DNA from: Pseudomonadota bacterium
Lineage (GTDB): Bacteria > Pseudomonadota > Gammaproteobacteria > Xanthomonadales > Rhodanobacteraceae
Reading direction: 5' to 3'
DNA length: 14,000 nucleotides
Assembly: GCA_021787175.1 (NCBI GenBank)
Contig: JAJYMF010000087.1
Location: forward strand, 1 to 14,000
Every line of letters starts with the position of its first letter. Position 1 is the stretch's first letter. Position numbers and translations under genes: made by a program. Below the pieces are notes generated by a model, which ran no database searches, was not told the origin of the DNA, and saw only the letters and a program-made list of their open reading frames with translations. Shown in pieces: positions 1 through 6,135 of the stretch.

Positions 1-1226
1 ATGTGGCGGTTGTACAGCGGTACCGGCGCCAGCCGGATCACGTCCGGTTCGCGCCAGTCGCCGATCACGCCGTGTGCGACGAGATGCTCGAACAGCGCGC
101 GTCCGGCGCTGCGGCCGCCGCGCACGCGCAGACTCAGCTGGCAGCCGCGTTGGGCCGGATCGGCGGGAGTGCGGATCTCCAGCACGCGTTCGAGGCGTGT
201 GCGGATCAGCGCCTCCAGGTAGCCGGTCAGGCGCAGCGAGCGCTCGCGCAACCGGGCGATGCCAACGCGCGCGAACGGCTCCAGGCTGGCGCGCAGCGGT
301 GCCAGCGCGAGAATCGGCGGATTCGACACCTGCCAGCCCTGCGCACCGGGTGCCGGATCGAACGCGGGTGCCATCCGAAAGCGGGTCGCGGCCTCGTGTC
401 CCCACCAGCCGGCCAGTCGCGGTCGCGGCGTGTGCGCGTGGCGGGCATGCACGAAGCAGCCGGCCAGCGCTCCCGGCCCGCCGTTGAGGTATTTGTAGCT
501 GCACCAGACGGCAAAATCGCAGTGGCTGTCGTGCAGCGCCAGCGGCACATTGCCGACCGCATGGGCCAGGTCGAAACCGATGCAGCAGCCCTGACGGTGC
601 GCCAGCTCGCTCAGCGCGCGCAGGTCGAACACCTGGCCGCTGAAGTATTGCACGCCCGGCAGCAGCACCAGCGCGATGCGGCGGCCCTGCTCGGCCAGTG
701 CTCCGGCGAACGCGGCGGTGCTGAAGAGTCCGTCGTCGCCCGGCGCGACCTCGATCAGGGCGTCCCGCGGGTCGTGACCGTGCAGCGCCAACTGGCCGAG
801 CACGGCGTGACGATCGGAGGGAAACGCGCCCTGCTCGATCAGGATGGCGTGACGCTCCGGCGTCGGCCGGTAGAAGCTGGCCATCATCAGGTGCAGATTG
901 ACGGTCAGGGTGTTCATCACCACGACCTCGGCGGGCTCGGCGCCGACCAGCGCGGCCAGCGCCGGCGTCAGCTCCTCCTGCATGCGCAGCCACGGATGCG
1001 GGCCTTCGAAGTGGCCTTCGACCGCGCGCGTGGCCCAGCTGTCGAGTTCGCGCTCGAGGGCGGCGCGCACCGCGCGCGGCTGCAGGCCCAGCGAATTGCC
1101 GCAGAAATAGGCCTGCTCACCGTTGCCGTGCGGCGGGATCAGGAACTCGTCGCGCAGCGCGCTCAGCGGATCGGCGGCGTCCAGCGCCAGGGCGTGAGTC
1201 TCGCCGGCCGCCGCGGATGCCCCCAT
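1..1226 (-). CDS. kynU: Kynureninase (EC 3.7.1.3), 3' end cut by window edge
   Basis: PLP-dependent hydrolase that cleaves kynurenine or 3-hydroxykynurenine to anthranilate or 3-hydroxyanthranilate plus alanine; cytosolic, in tryptophan catabolism or de novo NAD synthesis. I translated 408 codons on the minus strand without a stop. Visible family motifs are FCGNSLGLQP (41-50), FPSDRH (135-140), FDLAHAVGN (218-226), and SYKYLNGGPG (243-252), in which K245 is the expected PLP Schiff-base lysine. The family is usually about 415-430 residues, so only the last few residues lie beyond base 1. The ATG at 1226-1224 follows the TGA of the upstream gene by a single base (TGA-G-ATG), which points to translational coupling. 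The next gene downstream is outside the window; a kynurenine-pathway enzyme would be unsurprising but is not seen. Confidence 0.95.
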   Translation of the reverse strand, partial: MGASAAAGETHALALDAADPLSALRDEFLIPPHGNGEQAYFCGNSLGLQPRAVRAALERELDSWATRAVEGHFEGPHPWLRMQEELTPALAALVGAEPAEVVVMNTLTVNLHLMMASFYRPTPERHAILIEQGAFPSDRHAVLGQLALHGHDPRDALIEVAPGDDGLFSTAAFAGALAEQGRRIALVLLPGVQYFSGQVFDLRALSELAHRQGCCIGFDLAHAVGNVPLALHDSHCDFAVWCSYKYLNGGPGALAGCFVHARHAHTPRPRLAGWWGHEAATRFRMAPAFDPAPGAQGWQVSNPPILALAPLRASLEPFARVGIARLRERSLRLTGYLEALIRTRLERVLEIRTPADPAQRGCQLSLRVRGGRSAGRALFEHLVAHGVIGDWREPDVIRLAPVPLYNRH

Positions 1227-1227
1227 C

Positions 1228-1764
1228 TCAGCCGCCCAGACTGCGCGCGACGGCATCGCAGCCACGATCAAAAGCGGCAGTCCACGCCGGCCCGGCCAGG
1301 CTGACCAGCGGGCGCACGCAGCGCAGCTGCACGCCCTGATTGCCCTTGAAGTAGTAACTCTCGCGGTAGTCCAGGCGCTGCTTGTTTTCCATCGCGGTGT
1401 AGGTGAAGCGGCTGGAACCGGTGCCGCGGGCGCCGGATTGGTATTGCGGCAGGCCGCGGGCCTTGGCCAGTCCGGCATCGACCCAGGTCTTGAACGCCTG
1501 CGCGTCGCTGACCGTGTGCACGGTGACGGTGACGCGCGCCAGCACTTCGTGGCCGGTGGGCGACGGGTCGGGCACCTGGAATGCGATGAACTGCGGGTCG
1601 CCGTCGTCTTTCTCCATGATCCGCGGCCAGCCGGTGGGTGCGCTGAAGCGCACGCTGCCGGCGGCGAGGCTGTAGTCGGCAGCGGTGGCTGCAGCGGCCT
1701 GGCCGCCGAAGGCCAGGACGAGTGCGGCAAAGGACATCAAGCGCGGCAAGCGACGGACAGACAT
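1228..1764 (-). CDS. Exported protein of unknown function coupled to kynU
   Basis: 178-residue protein I do not recognise by name. The start at 1764 is chosen because GAGGAG lies six bases upstream and a clear signal peptide follows: positive residues (RRLPR), a hydrophobic core, then AAAATA with cleavage near residue 28-30. An in-frame ATG at 1953 would add 63 low-complexity residues overlapping the FUSC gene and is unlikely. The mature part (DYSLAAGSVRFSAPTGW at the N-terminus) has alternating hydrophobic strands, no membrane helix and two cysteines, C149 and C169, that could form a disulphide in the periplasm. The size and the opening 'F-x-x-P-x-G-W' strand recall small alpha/beta proteins of the PsbP/DcrB type, which is only an impression. 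It ends one base before kynU, so the two are probably translated from one mRNA. Role unknown. Confidence 0.8.
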   Translation of the reverse strand: MSVRRLPRLMSFAALVLAFGGQAAAATAADYSLAAGSVRFSAPTGWPRIMEKDDGDPQFIAFQVPDPSPTGHEVLARVTVTVHTVSDAQAFKTWVDAGLAKARGLPQYQSGARGTGSSRFTYTAMENKQRLDYRESYYFKGNQGVQLRCVRPLVSLAGPAWTAAFDRGCDAVARSLGG

Positions 1765-1820
1765 GGCAACTCCTCGACAGGGGCTTCGGGGATTCGACGG
1801 GGGACGATGCCGGCAAGGCG

Positions 1821-1852
1821 GCGCGGTGTCCGAGGCGATCGTCGCACCGCGC
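1821..1852 (-). terminator. Stem-loop downstream of the FUSC gene, possible terminator
   Basis: An 8-bp perfect inverted repeat (GCGCGGTG at 1821-1828, CACCGCGC at 1845-1852), with a further 3 bp (CGA/TCG) able to pair inside the loop. It begins about 19 bases after the FUSC stop codon on the minus strand. There is no following T-run, so intrinsic termination is uncertain; in such GC-rich DNA stable hairpins also arise by chance. It also lies 5' of the exported-protein gene, so it could be a leader structure. Confidence 0.3.
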
Positions 1853-1870
1853 GCAGTGTAGCGCGGCGGT

Positions 1871-3856
1871 TCAGGGCGCCGCCGCGTCCAGCGCGTGCCG
1901 CAGCGCGGCGAGGGCGTCGTCGATGCGTGCGTAAAGTCGCACTGGCGCGGCATTGTCGGCAGGCAGCGGGTCGGGCGCAGGCCACGCCGCTGGCGCAGCG
2001 GACAACGGGTCGCGCACGCGCGCGGCGAGCTGCCGCAGTTTCACGGCGACGGCAGCGGCCTGCGGATCGCTGCCGGTCTCACCAAGGGTCGCCTCCAGCG
2101 CCATCGCGCTGCGCACCAGCCGGCTGGCGTGGGCAAACAGGCGCTCGATCAGCGCCAGCAGGGCGGTCGGCGTGGCCGGTTCGGCGCGCAGCCGTTCCAG
2201 CGAGGCCAGCGCGTTGCTGCGGGCGACACGCGCCGCGGCGCGCGCATTCGACCGGCGCGTGCGGTCGCCGGGGCCGGCGAGGGTATCCAGGTACGCGGCA
2301 TAACTTTCCAGCATCAGCGCGAACGCGGTGCGTGCGCGACCGCGCTCCCAGGTGGGCCAGGCGAGATATCCCGCCAGCGCCGCCGCACAGGCCAGCACGG
2401 TGGCGATCGCGCGGTCGTGCAGCGACTGCGCCGGCGACAGCCCTTCCAGATCGAGCAGGATCACCACGGTGCCGGTCAGGGCAGCCACCGCCAGCGCGTA
2501 GTTGGCGTTGGCCAGCCAGCGGAACAAAAAACACAGCGCCGCCAGCACCGCGATCTTCGCCGCCAGACTCGATGCCAGCAGCAGCAGCGTCGAGGTCAGC
2601 ACCAGGCCGAGCAGGGTGCCGATCGCGCGCAGCAGGCCGAATTGCAGCGTGGAGGCAAAGTCCGCGCGCAGCACGATCGCCAGCGTCATCGGCAGCCAGT
2701 AGCCGTGCGCCAGCCCGAGCACGCTTTCGGCGGCGACGCCGAGCGCCAGCGCCAGTGCCATGCGCAGCGCGTGGCGAAAGACCACCGCGTGCGGGTTGAG
2801 GTTGGCGCGCAGCTGCGCCAGCGGCGCGGCGCCACGCAGCGCCGGCGGCAGCGCGCGCTCGGCGCTGGCGGCACGCTGCTCGCCGCGGTTGCCGGCCCAG
2901 TCGGCATTGCGCGCCGCGGCGCCCAGCGCGCCGGCCAGCGCCTGCAGATGCGGACGCAACGACGCCGCCGTCGTGGACAGCTCCTGGTCGATGCACTGCA
3001 GTGCGACGTCGGTGCCGTGCGGCGGATCGCCGGCATCCAGCGCGGCGGCGATCGCTTCCAGCGCATTCGCCGCCGCAGCGCGCACGGCGTCCAGCGACGA
3101 CGGTGCCGAATCCAGCTCGCCCAGCGCCAGCAGTTCGAGGCGAATGCGTTCGGCTTCGTCGAGCAGGACGCGAAACGCCTCCATCGCGCGGCCGTGCGCC
3201 TGGTCGCGTCCGAGCAGGATGTCCTGCAGCGCGTTCAGCGCGTCGCTCGCCGGCGGCGGCGCATCGCGCTGCGGCGGGTGCCGGGCCAGTGCGGCGATCT
3301 CGCGGTAGGTGTGCGCCAGCGCGGTGCGCTCGGGGCGATAGCGCTGCAACGGCCAGGCGATGACCGCCAGCAGCGCCTGCAGCGCGCCGCCGGCAAACAG
3401 CAGGGCCGCGGCATTGGCGGCAGCGGCAGGCGGCAGCGGCGTTGCCGCCGCGATCACCAGCAGGATCATGCTGGTCATGCCGACCCGCGTCGCCGCGGTG
3501 CCGAACAGCACCAGCATGCCGCCGGCGAAGCCCCACGCCAGGGCGAGCGCGATCATGGCGTCGCGCTGGGCACCGAACACGAAACCCGCGTAGCCCGACA
3601 GCGCGCCGCCCAGCGCCGCCAGCAGAATCGCCCGCAGCCGCTGCCGATACGGCCCCGGTTGGTCGGAGAACATCACGTTCAGCGCGCCGGCCGCGATACC
3701 GATGCCGGCATTGAGATGGCCGCCGAGCGCGCCGGCGATCAGCGGCGCGGCGACGCCGGCGGTGTTGCGCAATGCGACGGTCAGCGGTACGTCGGGGTGC
3801 TTGATGCGCAGCAGACTGTCGCGCAGCGTGCGGCGCAGGGACCAGGAGGAAGCCAT
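1871..3856 (-). CDS. FUSC family inner-membrane protein (putative aromatic acid exporter type)
   Basis: 661-residue integral membrane protein with the duplicated layout of the FUSC/YccS family. A first block of about five hydrophobic helices spans residues 30-170. A soluble, largely helical, Ala-rich region runs from about 175 to 350. A second membrane block covers roughly 361-500, followed by a soluble helical tail to 661. The second block carries the best family signature, GYWLPMTLAIVLRADF (385-400), followed by GLLRAIGTLLG (407-417). Members include aromatic-carboxylate efflux components and YccS-like proteins; substrate cannot be told from sequence. The start at 3856 (MASSW) is preferred; a GTG at 3898 adds 14 polar residues. 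Neither has a convincing Shine-Dalgarno. It lies 221 bases after efpL. Its proximity to kynU invites the idea that it handles aromatic acids, but that is inference only. Confidence 0.85.
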   Translation of the reverse strand: MASSWSLRRTLRDSLLRIKHPDVPLTVALRNTAGVAAPLIAGALGGHLNAGIGIAAGALNVMFSDQPGPYRQRLRAILLAALGGALSGYAGFVFGAQRDAMIALALAWGFAGGMLVLFGTAATRVGMTSMILLVIAAATPLPPAAAANAAALLFAGGALQALLAVIAWPLQRYRPERTALAHTYREIAALARHPPQRDAPPPASDALNALQDILLGRDQAHGRAMEAFRVLLDEAERIRLELLALGELDSAPSSLDAVRAAAANALEAIAAALDAGDPPHGTDVALQCIDQELSTTAASLRPHLQALAGALGAAARNADWAGNRGEQRAASAERALPPALRGAAPLAQLRANLNPHAVVFRHALRMALALALGVAAESVLGLAHGYWLPMTLAIVLRADFASTLQFGLLRAIGTLLGLVLTSTLLLLASSLAAKIAVLAALCFLFRWLANANYALAVAALTGTVVILLDLEGLSPAQSLHDRAIATVLACAAALAGYLAWPTWERGRARTAFALMLESYAAYLDTLAGPGDRTRRSNARAAARVARSNALASLERLRAEPATPTALLALIERLFAHASRLVRSAMALEATLGETGSDPQAAAVAVKLRQLAARVRDPLSAAPAAWPAPDPLPADNAAPVRLYARIDDALAALRHALDAAAP

Positions 3857-3979
3857 GGGCCTAGTCTCGCGAGCCGCGCGATGCGCGGCAAGGCGCACGC
3901 GCCAGAGCTTGCGATTTCAGCTCGTGTGCGGGATCGCGAAGGCGGCGTTGCCGCGGCCGGGAATCAGCGGATCAGGACC

Positions 3980-4024
3980 ATGCCGACGCCGGCAGGCATC
4001 CCTGCCGCGACCTCCGCTCGGCAT
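3980..4024 (-). other. Two-tier inverted repeat between efpL and the FUSC gene
   Basis: Outer arms ATGCCGA (3980-3986) and TCGGCAT (4018-4024) enclose perfect inner arms CGGCAGG (3990-3996) and CCTGCCG (4001-4007) with a 4-base loop. As RNA this could form a 14-bp hairpin with an uneven internal loop. It sits about 54 bases past the efpL stop and 124 bases before the FUSC start. It could be part of a termination region or of the FUSC leader. No U-tract is present. Confidence 0.3.
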
Positions 4025-4047
4025 CCTGCCTCGCCCGAGCCTTCGCC

Positions 4048-4070
4048 ACGACCGTCCACCGGACGGTCGT
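4048..4070 (-). terminator. Hairpin just after efpL, probable terminator without U-tract
   Basis: A perfect 10-bp inverted repeat (arms 4048-4057 and 4061-4070, loop of three bases) starts seven bases beyond the efpL stop codon on the minus strand. Position and stem strength fit a transcription terminator or an mRNA 3'-end stabiliser for efpL. The bases after the stem on the minus strand are GC-rich rather than a T-run, so Rho-independent termination is not assured. Confidence 0.5.
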
Positions 4071-4077
4071 CAGCGGC

Positions 4078-4641
4078 TCAGGCTCTACCATTGAACTCGC
4101 CGGTCGATGTGCTCACCAGCACGCGCTCGCCGCTGACGATGTATTCCGGCACCTGGATCTCGAGGCCGGTCTGCAGCGTCGCCGGCTTGGGGCGCTTGGT
4201 GGCGCTGGCGCCCTTCAACTCGGGTGCGGTGTCGACCACGGTCAGGACGACGCTGGGCGGGAGCTGCAGGCCCACCGGCTGGTCGTCGATCACCTGCACG
4301 TAACAACCTTCCAGACCCTCGGTGATGTAGCCGGCGGCATCGCCGACGACATCCGGGCCGAGCTGGTACTGGGTGTAGTCCTCGACGTCCATGAACACGA
4401 AGGCGTCGCCGTCCATGTAGGAGAACGTCGCCTGGCGGCGTGCCAGATCGACGTCCTTCAATTCGTCGTCGGCGCGCAGGCTGAGGTCGAGCTTGCTGGC
4501 GCCCGGCACGCTGTAGAGGGTGAAGCGGAGGGTGACGTTGCCGCCGCGCGCGGTCGGCGCGCTGCGTTCGACGTCGCGGACCTGGTAGATCTTGCCGTCG
4601 TGCTCGACGACCGTGCCACGCTTGATGTCGGAGGCTTTCAT
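4078..4641 (-). CDS. efpL: Elongation factor P-like protein EfpL (YeiP)
   Basis: 187-residue paralogue of elongation factor P that binds ribosomes and relieves stalling at polyproline and some other motifs. The assignment to the YeiP/EfpL branch rather than EF-P rests on the domain-I loop SAPTARGGN (residues 27-35), which presents Arg32 where EF-P carries the modified lysine of its KPGKG-type loop, and on the C-terminal stretch ATKRPKPATLQTGLEIQVPE (166 onward region), typical of the family. Length matches E. coli YeiP (about 190). The three barrel domains appear intact: KOW-like 1-65, OB 66-130, C-terminal OB 131-187. The start is supported by homology (MKASDIKRGT) although the upstream Shine-Dalgarno is weak. 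It is preceded by the heptamer-repeat gap, with no obvious promoter hexamers there. It looks like a stand-alone gene. Confidence 0.93.
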   Translation of the reverse strand: MKASDIKRGTVVEHDGKIYQVRDVERSAPTARGGNVTLRFTLYSVPGASKLDLSLRADDELKDVDLARRQATFSYMDGDAFVFMDVEDYTQYQLGPDVVGDAAGYITEGLEGCYVQVIDDQPVGLQLPPSVVLTVVDTAPELKGASATKRPKPATLQTGLEIQVPEYIVSGERVLVSTSTGEFNGRA

Positions 4642-4650
4642 GGCGAACTC

Positions 4651-4728
4651 GGGAATCGGTAGCCGGTAGCGGGTAACGGGAGAGGGAAGTGGAAGTGAGA
4701 GGTGAGAGGTGAGAGGTGAGAGGTGAGA
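4651..4728. repeat. Drifting heptanucleotide repeat tract upstream of efpL
   Basis: Reads as successive 7-base units on the plus strand: GGGAATC, GGTAGCC, GGTAGCG, GGTAACG, GGAGAGG, GAAGTGG, then AAGTGAGA (8 bases), then four perfect GGTGAGA units (4701-4728). That is eleven units over 78 bases, changing gradually along the array. It ends 48 bases before the stop codon of the dehydrogenase gene and starts ten bases before the efpL start. From memory, similar purine-rich heptamer mosaics occur between genes in Xanthomonadaceae; I cannot verify that here. The remainder of the gap holds two copies of CCGGGTTA (4738-4745 and 4769-4776). Confidence 0.8.
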
Positions 4729-4773
4729 CGGGGCTATCCGGGTTACCGGTCTTGGCTTCTCCCGACTCCCGGG

Positions 4774-5541
4774 TTATTTCGGTTGCAGCCGGATCGCACC
4801 GTCGATGCGCACCACGCTGCCGTTCATGTAGCGGTTCTGCAGGATGAAGGCCACGGCATCGGCGAATTCGGCCGGTGCGCCGAGGCGCGAAGGATAGGGG
4901 ACCTGCGCGCACAGGGATTGGTAGATCGCCTCGGGCATGCCGTCGACCATCGGCGTATGGAACACGCCGGGCGCTACGGCCATCACGCGCACGCCGATGC
5001 GGGCAAACTCGCGCGCCATCGGCAGGGTCATGGCGACCACGCCGCCCTTGGACGCGGAGTAGGCGGCCTGGCCGATCTGGCCCTCGTAGGCAGCGATCGA
5101 CGCGGTGTTGACGATCACGCCGCGCTCGCCGTCATCGCCGGCCGCGTTGTGCTGCATCAGACTGGCGGCGCCCTTGGCGACGTTGAAGCTGCCGACCAGG
5201 TTGACCATCACCGTGCCGGCGAAGTTTTTCAGCGGCATCGGGCCGTCCTTGCCCAGTACGCGGCCGGCGCCGAGGATGCCGGCGCAGCTGATGGCGGCGT
5301 TGAGTCCGCCCATCGCCGCCTGTGCCGCGGCCAGGTTGGCGGCGACGTTTTCCTCGGAGGTGACGTCGGTGCGGAAGAAATGCGCCGTGCCGCCCAGCTC
5401 GGCCAGCGCCGCCTGCGCGCGCTCGGCGTTGACGTCGAGCAGCGCCACCTGCGCGCCCGAGGCCACCAGCCGCCTGGCCACCGCCAAACCGAGTCCGGAC
5501 ACGCCGCCGGTGATGACCGCCTTGACCTGGTCGAGCTGCAT
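4774..5541 (-). CDS. HSD10-like short-chain dehydrogenase (3-hydroxyacyl-CoA / 3-hydroxy-2-methylbutyryl-CoA dehydrogenase)
   Basis: 255-residue NAD-dependent oxidoreductase of the classical SDR fold. Visible features are the nucleotide loop TGGVSGLG (11-18), D36 after strand 2 (NAD rather than NADP), N114, S148 and the Y161-x3-K165 active site. The stretch NTASIAAYEGQIGQAAYSAS (145-164) and the ends PYPSRLGAPAE and RIDGAIRLQP closely match the human HSD17B10 (type II 3-hydroxyacyl-CoA dehydrogenase) group. Expected role: oxidation of 3-hydroxyacyl-CoA, including the isoleucine intermediate 2-methyl-3-hydroxybutyryl-CoA. One oddity is SCAG (85-88) where NCAG or NNAG is usual. AGGGA lies seven bases before the ATG. 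It is downstream of the leucine-degradation genes in the same orientation, separated by two unrelated genes, which fits a branched-chain catabolic role. Confidence 0.9.
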   Translation of the reverse strand: MQLDQVKAVITGGVSGLGLAVARRLVASGAQVALLDVNAERAQAALAELGGTAHFFRTDVTSEENVAANLAAAQAAMGGLNAAISCAGILGAGRVLGKDGPMPLKNFAGTVMVNLVGSFNVAKGAASLMQHNAAGDDGERGVIVNTASIAAYEGQIGQAAYSASKGGVVAMTLPMAREFARIGVRVMAVAPGVFHTPMVDGMPEAIYQSLCAQVPYPSRLGAPAEFADAVAFILQNRYMNGSVVRIDGAIRLQPK

Positions 5542-5571
5542 GGGTGGGTCCCTGCCTGCGTCAAAGCCGAG

Positions 5572-5577
5572 ATTTTA
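5572..5577 (-). promoter_or_regulatory. Possible -10 hexamer for the HSD10-like gene
   Basis: TAAAAT on the minus strand, one mismatch from TATAAT, 30 bases before the start codon and the most AT-rich spot in a GC-rich neighbourhood. No convincing -35 hexamer lies 16-18 bases upstream, so this is only a suggestion that the dehydrogenase has its own promoter. Confidence 0.22.
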
Positions 5578-5606
5578 ACCGAGCCGATCGCCGTGCCGGG
5601 GTGGTT

Positions 5607-6095
5607 TCACAGCGGGCGGATGAAATAGCGGTCGCAGGCGAAGTGGCCGGTGCTGCCCAGGGGCGCACCCAACCGCGTGAACCCGCTCTTGAGATACAGC
5701 GCCTGCGCGGCGTCCATCCCGGTCAGCGTCTCGATGTAGCAGCGGCGATAGCCCAGCGTACGCGCGGCATCGAGGCAGCGCTGCATCAGCGCCTTGCCGG
5801 CGCCGAGCCCGCGCAGGGATGGCAGGAAATACATCTTGCGCAACTCGCAGAGATCGGCGTCGCTGCCCTCCAGTGCGGCGACACCGCCGCCGCCTTCGAC
5901 GACGCCATTCCGCTCCACGACGAAATAGGCGCATCCGGGGACGGCATAGGCGGCACTCATGGTGGCGACCTCGGGGTCGTGGATCGCGAAGCCCGGTCCG
6001 TCGGCGCCGAACTCGGGCATCACGCTGCGGATGATGCCGGCGACGGCGGCATCGTCGCGGGGTTCGATCGGGCGGATCAGAAACGCAGGGTTCAT
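5607..6095 (-). CDS. GNAT family N-acetyltransferase
   Basis: 162-residue acetyl-CoA-dependent acetyltransferase of the GNAT superfamily. The acetyl-CoA-binding loop R-G-L-G-A-G is at residues 95-100 after the strand CELRKMYFLP (83-92), followed by a helix (KALMQRCLDAARTLGY) and the C-terminal motif ALYLKSGFTRLG (132-143). The order and length (about 160) are typical of the single-domain family. The substrate cannot be deduced; LRKMYFLPSLRGLG resembles many uncharacterised bacterial members. The ATG at 6095 has a strong Shine-Dalgarno (GGAGG, five bases away, inside the palindrome CCTCCGGAGG at 6101-6110). It begins 40 bases after the c-di-GMP gene and ends 65 bases before the dehydrogenase, in the same direction, so it may be co-transcribed. 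Confidence 0.88.
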   Translation of the reverse strand: MNPAFLIRPIEPRDDAAVAGIIRSVMPEFGADGPGFAIHDPEVATMSAAYAVPGCAYFVVERNGVVEGGGGVAALEGSDADLCELRKMYFLPSLRGLGAGKALMQRCLDAARTLGYRRCYIETLTGMDAAQALYLKSGFTRLGAPLGSTGHFACDRYFIRPL

Positions 6096-6135
6096 CGCAA
6101 CCTCCGGAGGCAGGCCGCGATGATAGCGGCCGCAC

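Noticed and set aside
3..1304. Plus-strand open frame at the window start
   Set aside because: The minus strand encodes kynureninase through the same bases with all family motifs.
1765..1953. Upstream in-frame start for the exported protein at 1953
   Set aside because: It would put 63 low-complexity residues before a normal signal peptide and overlap the FUSC gene; GAGGAG at the 1764 start settles the choice.
1895..4303. Long plus-strand open frame (about 800 codons) opposite the FUSC and efpL genes
   Set aside because: Arg/Gln/Ala-rich low-complexity product antisense to a clear membrane-protein gene; an expected shadow of GC-rich codon use.
4694..4728. Repeat units considered as a CRISPR array
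   Set aside because: The units are 7 bases and directly abutting, with no spacers.
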